From: CAKRZE01 sp045617585
GTDB lineage: Bacteria; Bacillota; Clostridia; Oscillospirales; CAG-272
Direction of reading: 5' to 3'
Assembly (NCBI GenBank): GCA_045617585.1
Contig: JAZLIW010000149.1
Location: forward strand, 1 to 64,000
DNA: 64,000 bases
Below the pieces are notes generated by a model, which was not told the DNA's origin, did no database searches, and saw nothing but the letters and a program-made list of their open reading frames with translations. A program made the position numbers and the translations under genes. Numbering within the stretch: the first letter of the stretch is position 1; each line of letters begins with the position of its first letter. Below, piece by piece: positions 58,253 through 64,000 of the stretch.

Positions 58253-59209
58253 ATGGACACGATGGAAAGCACGTTTGACGGTCAGTACCGGGTCAGTCTG
58301 GACAGTATCATCCGGGAATTCCAATTGGAGACCGTTTATCTGCCGGAGGACCGCACCGTTGAGATCGACAGACCCGAGGTCAACCGTCCCGGTCTTGCGC
58401 TCGCGGGCTTTTTCGGTTACTTCGAGCCGCTGCGCATTCAGGTCATCGGTATGAACGAGTGTGCGTACATCGACTCGCTCCCGGAAGAGGAAAGAAGGAT
58501 CCATATCGACGAATTCCTCTCCAAGATGCCCCCCGCCGTCATCTATTCCACCGAGCTTGAGATCGACCCCATCGTGCTGGACTGCGCAAAGAAATATAAG
58601 GTCCCGCTTCTCAGGACGGCAAGAAAAACGTCTGAATTCATGTCGGCGCTGATCGCGTCCCTGAACCTGAGCCTCGCGCCCCGCATCACCCGTCACGGCG
58701 TTCTCGTCGAGGTCTACGGAGAGGGGATCCTGCTCCTCGGCGATTCCGGCGTCGGTAAATCCGAGACGGCGATCGAGCTCGTCAAGCGCGGCCACCGTCT
58801 GATCGCGGACGACGCGGTCGAGATCAAAAAGGTGTCCGCAAAATCCCTCGTCGGCTCCGCACCGGAGATGATCCGCCATTACGTCGAGCTTCGCGGCATC
58901 GGGATCGTGGACGTGCGGCGTATCTTCGGTATGGGCGCGGTCAAGGAGACCGAGAAGATCGATATGATCGTCAGATTCGAGGCTTGGGAACAGGGAAAAA
59001 TGTACGACCGGTTCGGCCTCGATGCCGAATACACCGAGATCATGGGCATCCGGATCCCGACCACGACGATCCCGGTCAAGCCCGGGCGGAACCTCGCCGT
59101 CATTCTCGAGATCGCTGCCATGAACAACCGTCAGAAGAAGATGGGATATAACACGGCGCTCGAATTTGAAAAGAAGCTGATGGGCATGATCGGCGAGGAA
59201 GAACGCTGA
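58253..59209 (+). CDS. hprK: HPr kinase/phosphorylase
   Basis: Bifunctional enzyme that phosphorylates and dephosphorylates HPr at Ser46 and so drives carbon catabolite control in Firmicutes. 318 residues. The N-terminal domain is followed by RHGVLVEVYGEGILLLG with the conserved His, the P-loop GDSGVGKS at residues 163-170, ADDAVEI, and the HprK signature ELRGIGIVDVRRIFGMGAV. GAGG precedes ATG 58253. It is monocistronic here, without the usual lgt neighbour. Confidence 0.96.
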   Translation: MDTMESTFDGQYRVSLDSIIREFQLETVYLPEDRTVEIDRPEVNRPGLALAGFFGYFEPLRIQVIGMNECAYIDSLPEEERRIHIDEFLSKMPPAVIYSTELEIDPIVLDCAKKYKVPLLRTARKTSEFMSALIASLNLSLAPRITRHGVLVEVYGEGILLLGDSGVGKSETAIELVKRGHRLIADDAVEIKKVSAKSLVGSAPEMIRHYVELRGIGIVDVRRIFGMGAVKETEKIDMIVRFEAWEQGKMYDRFGLDAEYTEIMGIRIPTTTIPVKPGRNLAVILEIAAMNNRQKKMGYNTALEFEKKLMGMIGEEER

Positions 59210-59218
59210 AAAACGATA

Positions 59219-59261
59219 CGGAAAAGGACCGGAAGCGGCGAACGTTTCCGGTCCTTTTCCG
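59219..59261. terminator. bidirectional terminator after hprK
   Basis: A 16-bp perfect stem: CGGAAAAGGACCGGAA (59219-59234) with TTCCGGTCCTTTTCCG (59246-59261), between convergent genes. Confidence 0.9.
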
Positions 59262-59558
59262 TTACAGATGCTCGGAAAGGATCTCGTCAAGGGCTTCGAT
59301 CGGGACAGTGCCCCCGGCAAGCGCGTCGAGAAGCGCGTTCGCAGTCTCATAGGTCGGGGAAAGATCGAAAACGAGACGCGATCTTGCCTCGTCTCCGCGC
59401 CTCGATTCAACGACGATCAGGGAGAACGACGGACGCGGCTTGTCCTTGCCGTCAAGATTGACGTCAGCGTAATCGGTCCGTAACAGTCTGTACGTCAGCA
59501 CCGTGTTTTCCGACATTGCTTTCACGCAGACGTCTGCCGTGTCCTGCGGCGGTTCCAT
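59262..59558 (-). CDS. small conserved protein, DUF6514-like
   Basis: 98 residues, soluble and acidic. TYRLLRTDYADVNLDGK, then SLIVVESRRGDEARSRLV and a C-terminal helical part (TANALLDALAGGTVPIEALD) recall the small Clostridia family DUF6514, but I am not certain. The ribosome site AAGGAGGTGATC is a full match to the 16S rRNA tail, which supports ATG 59558. A promoter (TTGCGG, 17 bases, TATACT) is just upstream. Confidence 0.65.
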   Translation of the reverse strand: MEPPQDTADVCVKAMSENTVLTYRLLRTDYADVNLDGKDKPRPSFSLIVVESRRGDEARSRLVFDLSPTYETANALLDALAGGTVPIEALDEILSEHL

Positions 59559-59581
59559 CGGATCACCTCCTTTGTGACGTC

Positions 59582-59610
59582 AGTATAGCAGAATCTCCTA
59601 TTCCCCGCAA
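59582..59610 (-). promoter_or_regulatory. promoter of the DUF6514-like gene
   Basis: Minus strand TTGCGG (59605-59610), 17 bases, TATACT (59582-59587). The rest of the gap to 59773 shows no supported gene. Confidence 0.6.
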
Positions 59611-59773
59611 TCCCGGAAAATGTGACATGATCCGTGAAATAAGCGCTCTGTCTTTACCAGTTTTTGCCATGATGAAAAAACCGTCGGAAAAAGCGGAAAT
59701 CCGGGTTGTTTCACGGGAAAACGGCAGGAAAACCGCCCCGGAAAACACTGTCATTTCTGCCGGAAACTGATAT

Positions 59774-59802
59774 TTGACAAACGGCGCGCGATCTGCTATC
59801 AT
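59774..59802 (+). promoter_or_regulatory. promoter of the small membrane protein gene
   Basis: TTGACA (59774-59779), 17 bases, TATCAT (59797-59802). Confidence 0.75.
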
Positions 59803-59841
59803 CGGATATGGCAGGATCAACAAAATTCAGGAGGTCCGATT

Positions 59842-60090
59842 GTGAATAAAAGACAAGTACGTATCATGCCGCAAACCGACCTGTTTCTACATACCGCGCT
59901 CTTTCTGTCGGCGGCGCAGGCGTTTCTTCTTCTTTTCCGTCTGTCCGTCTTTCTTCCCGATTTTTCGGTCACGCAGTTCCGCGAGCTCGTCTCCCTGACC
60001 GAAGGGCTGCTCCTCTGTACCGCCTTCTCCTTCGGTTTTGCTGCTCTGTTGGAGCGTTCGCTCCGCGCCGTCGGAAACGGGCGAAAATAA
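59842..60090 (+). CDS. small two-segment membrane protein, unknown
   Basis: 82 residues with two hydrophobic segments (about 14-37 and 52-70) joined by an acidic loop, and a basic C terminus. GTG 59842 is preceded by GGAGGTCC and by a good promoter, so translation is plausible although no family is recognised. It is followed directly by the promoter of the radical SAM gene. Confidence 0.6.
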   Translation: MNKRQVRIMPQTDLFLHTALFLSAAQAFLLLFRLSVFLPDFSVTQFRELVSLTEGLLLCTAFSFGFAALLERSLRAVGNGRK

Positions 60091-60091
60091 G

Positions 60092-60120
60092 TTGCATTCC
60101 TCCCTTTCCCGTGGTATAAT
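60092..60120 (+). promoter_or_regulatory. promoter of the PflX-type radical SAM gene
   Basis: TTGCAT (60092-60097), 17 bases, TATAAT (60115-60120). Confidence 0.82.
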
Positions 60121-60150
60121 AAGAAAAAACGAAAAAAGAGAGGCTGCGGG

Positions 60151-61062
60151 ATGTCCTATACTTCTGAACTGCTCGGTCACTGCACGCTCTGTCCCCGTGC
60201 CTGCGGCGCGGACCGTCTTGCGGGGAAAAAAGGATTCTGCGGAGAGACGGGGCCCTATCCCCGCGCGGCAAGAGCCGGACTTCATTTCTGGGAGGAACCC
60301 TGCATTTCGGGCACGACCGGATCGGGAACGGTCTTTTTCTCGGGCTGTACCATGCGCTGCGATTACTGTCAGAACCGCGCCTTGAGCCGCGGAGAGGTCG
60401 GGTTTGAGATCACGCCCGCACGCTTTGCGGAGATCTGCCTCTCCCTGCAGGAGCAGGGGGCAAACAATATCAATCTCGTGACCCCGACGCACTTTCTGCC
60501 CATGATCCTCGACGGTATCCCGCTCGCGCGGGAGAGGGGCGTGACGGTCCCCTTTCTCATGAACTGCGGCGGATACGAAAAGGCGGAGACCCTGCGCCTT
60601 CTGGAGGGGAGCGTCAGCGTGTATCTCCCCGATTTCAAATACTGGAGTGAGGAAAGCGCCGTCCGTTATTCCGCGGCGCCCGGTTACCGGGAGACCGCCA
60701 AAAAAGCGATCCGTGAAATGGTGAGACAGGCCGGAAAGCCGGTCTTCGACGAGAACGGGATCCTGCAGCGCGGCGTCGTCATCCGTCACCTGCTCCTCCC
60801 GGGTCTAATGGAGGAATCAAAGAATATCCTCTCCTATCTGTACGACGAATACGGAGACCGCGTGATCCTCAGCATCATGAATCAGTACACGCCGATGCCG
60901 GAGGTCCGTTTCCCCGAGCTGCGCAGATCTGTCACCGCGGAGGAATACGACGCGCTCGTCTCGTTTGCGCAGGACCTCGGTATCGAAAACGCGTACGTAC
61001 AGGAAGGCGGAACGGTGACCGAAAGCTTCATTCCCGCGTTTGACGGGACCGGGATCTTATGA
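60151..61062 (+). CDS. radical SAM protein, PflX type (COG1313)
   Basis: 303 residues. The radical SAM cluster motif CTMRCDYC (Cys66, Cys70, Cys73) is preceded by a conserved Cys-rich N terminus, HCTLCPRACG with GFCGE (Cys11, 14, 18 and 30), as in the PflX relatives of pyruvate-formate-lyase activase. ADRLAGKKG and HFWEEPCISGTTGSGTVFF link the two. The reaction of these proteins is not established; no glycyl radical enzyme is nearby. AGAGG precedes ATG 60151, and promoter and terminator show it is monocistronic. Confidence 0.88.
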   Translation: MSYTSELLGHCTLCPRACGADRLAGKKGFCGETGPYPRAARAGLHFWEEPCISGTTGSGTVFFSGCTMRCDYCQNRALSRGEVGFEITPARFAEICLSLQEQGANNINLVTPTHFLPMILDGIPLARERGVTVPFLMNCGGYEKAETLRLLEGSVSVYLPDFKYWSEESAVRYSAAPGYRETAKKAIREMVRQAGKPVFDENGILQRGVVIRHLLLPGLMEESKNILSYLYDEYGDRVILSIMNQYTPMPEVRFPELRRSVTAEEYDALVSFAQDLGIENAYVQEGGTVTESFIPAFDGTGIL

Positions 61063-61067
61063 ATCGC

Positions 61068-61104
61068 TCTCCCTCTTTTGAACAAAAGAGGGAGACTTTT
61101 TTTG
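61068..61104 (+). terminator. terminator of the radical SAM gene
   Basis: TCTCCCTCTTTT (61068-61079), loop GAAC, AAAAGAGGGAGA (61084-61095), then seven T. Confidence 0.93.
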
Positions 61105-61162
61105 TGAACCTCTACAATTCTTCATAAAAACCGGGAAATCGGTTTTCTTTTCCTCCCGAGTA

Positions 61163-61171
61163 TGGTATAAT
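61163..61171 (+). promoter_or_regulatory. extended -10 promoter
   Basis: TGGTATAAT at 61163-61171 is an extended -10 element; the -35 position (TTTTCT, 61143-61148) is weak. It is about 100 bases upstream of the next gene. Confidence 0.55.
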
Positions 61172-61271
61172 GATATTAAAGAGACAAGCCGTTCCGCGCG
61201 GGGATCGACCGGCGGAACCCCGGAAAAGCGAACGGAAAATACGGTCATGCCGGAGAAAAGGAACCGACGAA

Positions 61272-61697
61272 ATGGCACTTGGAAAAATGAGAGTCCTGTG
61301 GTATACCGGGAACAAGAAAATGATCAAGCTCGGCAACAAGATCTGCAATATGTACGGCATCAACGGTGAATCGATTCCTCCGGCATATAATCCGGAAAAG
61401 GAAAAGCTGGTCTTTATCGGCATCTCCGCGAAGAAGGAAGCGCCCGATCTTCTCCGCAGATTCCTACGCGAGATCAACAAGAGCCGCGCGCAGAACGTCG
61501 CGTTCTTTTTCGACGCTCCGAAGCCCGTCGCCGAACAGCTGATGGCGCAGGTCACCGAGGCAGGTTCTCACGTCATGGAGGACGTCTTCTACTACGAATC
61601 CGGCTTCACCCTTCCCTTTGCCGCCTCGATCAAGGAAGAGGATCTGAAGCGCTTTACCGAGTGGGTCACCCGTCAGGTCGAGCTGGTCAGCGACTGA
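61272..61697 (+). CDS. uncharacterised small protein, possibly flavodoxin-like
   Basis: 141 residues. VLWYTGNKKMIKLGNKICN followed by KLVFIGISAKKEAPDLLRRF suggests an alternating alpha/beta fold of flavodoxin size, but the FMN-binding loop is not convincing. The start ATG 61272 is preceded by AAAAGG; ATG 61287 is an alternative. An upstream in-frame codon would include the leader and is unlikely. The gene stands alone between a terminator and a second hairpin. Confidence 0.6.
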   Translation: MALGKMRVLWYTGNKKMIKLGNKICNMYGINGESIPPAYNPEKEKLVFIGISAKKEAPDLLRRFLREINKSRAQNVAFFFDAPKPVAEQLMAQVTEAGSHVMEDVFYYESGFTLPFAASIKEEDLKRFTEWVTRQVELVSD

Positions 61698-61759
61698 TCC
61701 GACAGGACCCGATCCCCTGCTCACGCCGTTTTCGTGCAGCAGGAACCCGACAGAAATTG

Positions 61760-61790
61760 CGGGCTGACGCGGTGCGTCGGCCCGTTTTCG
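61760..61790 (+). terminator. terminator before the second carboxypeptidase gene
   Basis: An 11-bp stem (61760-61770 with 61774-61784, one G-T pair, loop GGT) is followed by TTTTCGTT. A second stem, CCTGCT with AGCAGG (61716-61721, 61738-61743), lies just before it. Confidence 0.8.
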
Positions 61791-61810
61791 TTATATCAGA
61801 AAGGAACCGT

Positions 61811-63088
61811 ATGAACGCGACCGAATCTCTCCCGCTTTGCGCGCCGGACCGTTTCGTCCCGGCGAACCGTTTTCTGTCTTTTCCCGTCCGTGTCGGTGAA
61901 AACGCAGGAGCCGTCCCCGGCTTTTACGAATATTATCACGGCAACGCCTACCTTTCTCTCCGTGCCCTTTCCCTTCTCTTTGCCGGAACGGAAAAGGCAT
62001 TTCATCTGACCGTGACCGGAGAGGGATACGGCGTCGAGGACGGGGCCGCCGGCGGTCCAGCCCCGGTCTTTTCACCCGATGCCCCCGTCCCGGTCTCCCG
62101 GTGTACCTGCTTTGACCGGAACGGAAGACCGGTGAAATATCAGCTTGCAGCGGCAGATGACGCAAACGGGACCCGCGACTGCTTCGTTTCCCCGGCGGAT
62201 CTTGCGATGCTGCTCGGCGTCGGGGTCCGTGAAGAGAATGGCGCGATCGTTTTCGATCCCGGTCAGCCCTTCGCGGCGGACCCGGAAAAACTCGAAGCGG
62301 ACGGCTTCTTTACGAACCTGAACGCCTTCCTTGCCGCCGACCTCACCGATGGAAAGATCCTTTGCGGCGCGGAGATATATAAGCCGTTCGCCATCGCGAG
62401 CATCACCAAGCTGATGACCGCCTTCCTCGTGTACGACGAGATCGAGGCGGGACGGCTCACGTGGGAGGAAGCCGTCACCGTCTCCCCGGCGGGAGAGGAA
62501 CAGTCACGGAGCGAGGACGGTATGCTGCCCCTCCGGGCAGGACAGCGCATCCCGACGGACGAGCTGATGCGCGGGATGCTCGTCACCTCCTCCAATGAGT
62601 GCGCGCTGACGCTTGCCGAGCGGATCGCGGGAAGCGAAAAGGCCTTCGTAAAGAAGATGAAGGAGAAAGCGGCGGAGCTCGGCCTTGAAAGCGCGGAATT
62701 CTACAACAGCCACGGTCTTCCGGTCTTTCTCTCCTGCCCCTTCTCCGCAAAGCTGCAGAACCGGATGTCCGCCTACGACCTTTTCCGTTTCGTCTCCGCC
62801 CTGCTTCGGAAATACCCGGAGATCACGAAGATCACGTCGCGGAAGGAAACGCGTCTTCCGGTCATCGGCCGCACCGCGCACTGCACGAACGCGATGCTGT
62901 ACAATCTGGAGGAAGCGACCGGGCTGAAAAGCGGAGACACGAACCGCGCCGGCAGCTGCCTGATCACGACGCTCCGGAAAAACGGGCGCGATCTTGCCGT
63001 CGTTCTTCTCGGCGCGGAAAGCCTTGAGGACCGGAACCGGAAATCGGAGGTCCTTGCGCGTTATCTGCTCTCGACCTGCGAACCGTAA
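61811..63088 (+). CDS. D-alanyl-D-alanine carboxypeptidase-like protein without signal peptide
   Basis: 425 residues. The C-terminal 270 residues form an S11 carboxypeptidase/beta-lactamase-like domain with SITK (Ser197), TSSNECA, and KSG at residue 373 in place of the usual KTG. The N-terminal 150 residues resemble a copper-amine-oxidase N-like wall domain (AYLSLRALSLLFAG, then FVSPADLAMLLGVGV with VFDP). No signal peptide or anchor is seen from ATG 61811, which has AAAGGAA upstream; an earlier in-frame start would overlap the previous gene. Export by another route or an unrecognised start is possible. Confidence 0.82.
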   Translation: MNATESLPLCAPDRFVPANRFLSFPVRVGENAGAVPGFYEYYHGNAYLSLRALSLLFAGTEKAFHLTVTGEGYGVEDGAAGGPAPVFSPDAPVPVSRCTCFDRNGRPVKYQLAAADDANGTRDCFVSPADLAMLLGVGVREENGAIVFDPGQPFAADPEKLEADGFFTNLNAFLAADLTDGKILCGAEIYKPFAIASITKLMTAFLVYDEIEAGRLTWEEAVTVSPAGEEQSRSEDGMLPLRAGQRIPTDELMRGMLVTSSNECALTLAERIAGSEKAFVKKMKEKAAELGLESAEFYNSHGLPVFLSCPFSAKLQNRMSAYDLFRFVSALLRKYPEITKITSRKETRLPVIGRTAHCTNAMLYNLEEATGLKSGDTNRAGSCLITTLRKNGRDLAVVLLGAESLEDRNRKSEVLARYLLSTCEP

Positions 63089-63119
63089 AAAAAATACGCC
63101 GTTCGACCGCGCGTACGCA

Positions 63120-63150
63120 AAAAGAGACCGAAACCGGTCTCTTTTCCGTT
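63120..63150. terminator. bidirectional terminator
   Basis: AAAAGAGACCG (63120-63130), loop AAAC, CGGTCTCTTTT (63135-63145), with T tracts on both strands. Confidence 0.88.
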
Positions 63151-63233
63151 ATGTTCTTTTCTTGTCCCCTTTTTGTCCCACGGCAGCTGATAGAATGATT
63201 ACGGGACCGGGAAAGAGGGGATACGCACAATTG

Positions 63234-63262
63234 TTGACAAACAGCAATCTCTGTGATATACT
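63234..63262 (+). promoter_or_regulatory. orphan consensus promoter antisense to queG
   Basis: TTGACA (63234-63239), 17 bases, TATACT (63257-63262), pointing right into the 3' end of the leftward queG gene. No plus-strand gene follows, although GGAAAGGA is present at 63270-63277. Confidence 0.6.
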
Positions 63263-63277
63263 GTATTTTGGAAAGGA

Positions 63278-64000
63278 TCAGGATCCCTCGGTCACCTTCA
63301 GATTCCTGCGGACGGTTTTCCTCTTTCTCCATGCGTATGCACGCTCCGAGAAGGCTTCTTCGCTCATGGAATCAATCAGTTCCCCGGTCAGGCGGCTGAT
63401 CTTCTCTTCCCGGAAGAAAGCAATCGGCGTCTCTGCGGCACCGCGGTTATACGGGCATTCCGTCTGGCAGCGGTCACAGCCCCAGACCGTCCCGTTCTCC
63501 CGGAGAAGCCGGACCTCCCTTGCGGTCAGGTCGCCCTTCTTCTGCGTGATCGCCGAAAGGCACTCCCCCGTTGCTCTCCGGTCCGTCGGGCAGGCAGCGA
63601 AGCACGCACGGCAGTGTATGCATTCCCCGATCGCCTGCGCTTCTCCCTCTCCGAGCGTCAGATCGGAAACGAGCTCCGCAATAAAGACGTACGAACCGTA
63701 TTTCCGGTTCAGCAGCAGTCCGTTGTCTCCGATGACGCCGAGCCCCGCGGCGGCGGCGGCGTGACGCTCGTCAAACGGCGAGTGATCGGCAAACAGCGCA
63801 AACCCGTGGCCCGGGTATCTTTCCCGCAGCAGGGGAAGAAGACGGTCCGAGAGCCCCTTCACGTACAGATGATAATCCCGCGGTACCGCGTAAAGAGACA
63901 CGTTTCTTCCCTTCCCGCCGTTCCCGCTGAAATACGGGATCAGAAAAACGAGAACGCTTTCCGGCTCCGGAACCGTGCGCTCCAGTAAACCGGGATACGT
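63278..64000 (-). CDS. queG: epoxyqueuosine reductase QueG (5'-truncated)
   Basis: Cobalamin-dependent iron-sulfur enzyme that reduces epoxyqueuosine to queuosine in tRNA. The frame is open to the window edge, so the N terminus lies outside; 240 residues are present. YFSGNGGKGRNVSLYAVPRD is the conserved substrate region, and two cluster motifs follow: CIHCRACFAACPTDRR and CDRCQTECPYN. The C terminus lacks HEAT repeats, as in short clostridial forms. The GTG at 63901 is internal and not the start. Confidence 0.92.
   Translation of the reverse strand, partial: TYPGLLERTVPEPESVLVFLIPYFSGNGGKGRNVSLYAVPRDYHLYVKGLSDRLLPLLRERYPGHGFALFADHSPFDERHAAAAAGLGVIGDNGLLLNRKYGSYVFIAELVSDLTLGEGEAQAIGECIHCRACFAACPTDRRATGECLSAITQKKGDLTAREVRLLRENGTVWGCDRCQTECPYNRGAAETPIAFFREEKISRLTGELIDSMSEEAFSERAYAWRKRKTVRRNLKVTEGS

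Noticed and set aside
59516..59823. Two overlapping frames of 84 and 86 codons on opposite strands
   Set aside because: They overlap the promoters of both flanking genes and show no family resemblance or convincing ribosome site.

Overview
The window looks like a chromosomal segment of a spore-forming, Gram-positive bacterium of the class Clostridia with fairly GC-rich coding DNA. The main evidence is the sporulation genes (spoIVB-type S55 protease, and dipicolinate synthase subunits A and B), HPr kinase, an LTA-synthase-like sulfatase, strong AGGAGG-type ribosome binding sites, T-rich intrinsic terminators, and many housekeeping promoters of the form TTGnnn-17-TATAAT. No phage, insertion sequence, CRISPR array, rRNA or plasmid function was seen. 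Species cannot be named from the sequence alone.

Layout. 1-3870: 3' part of the ATP synthase operon (atpA partial, atpG, atpD, atpC). 3900-7710: serine acetyltransferase coupled to a COG3910-type ATPase, then a leftward two-gene membrane operon. 7759-11240: a GNAT acetyltransferase, then a lysine riboswitch (L-box) controlling a polar amino-acid ABC transporter, so the transporter probably carries lysine. 11270-14275: trmB, back to back with a HAAS/DUF4097 pair and a DUF378 protein. 14285-20660: an RlmI-like methyltransferase and the leftward livJ-H-M-G-F branched-chain amino-acid transporter, whose long leader holds three terminator-like hairpins. 20800-27140: envelope genes (GT2-GtrA fusion, GT-C-like membrane protein, DacF-type carboxypeptidase, an SGNH hydrolase), an SDR oxidoreductase and tRNA-Gln. 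27220-31200: a TetR-led five-gene cluster with a flavin-reductase fusion, an NmrA-like protein, a DUF1295 reductase-like membrane protein and an unknown membrane protein.

31199-38500: a cell-wall amidase lipoprotein, tRNA-Gly, YegP-like protein, SGNH hydrolase, M50 protease, pyridoxal kinase, RsuA-type pseudouridine synthase, an orphan gene and a PLP-dependent methionine gamma-lyase-like enzyme. 38560-46980: a five-gene envelope operon (CBS protein, fused ABC ATPase-permease, LTA-synthase-like sulfatase, RluA, apolipoprotein N-acyltransferase) behind a promoter with a perfect palindrome between -35 and -10. 46990-55980: PepD peptidase, SpoIVB, a large lipoprotein of unknown function, a MATE exporter, MtaB and a GH3 lipoprotein. 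56020-64000: dipicolinate synthase, a 2H-phosphoesterase relative lacking its catalytic motifs, HPr kinase, small orphan genes, a PflX-type radical SAM protein, a second D,D-carboxypeptidase without signal peptide, and the C-terminal part of QueG.

How the parts fit: several genes deal with the envelope (two D,D-carboxypeptidases, amidase, GH3, LtaS-like, Lnt, several lipoproteins), two transport amino acids under RNA-leader control, and three belong to sporulation. The least explained parts are the TetR-led redox cluster, the palindrome-controlled CBS/ABC/LtaS/Lnt operon, the multi-hairpin liv leader and an orphan consensus promoter antisense to queG. All family calls were made by reading motifs; none was checked against a database.
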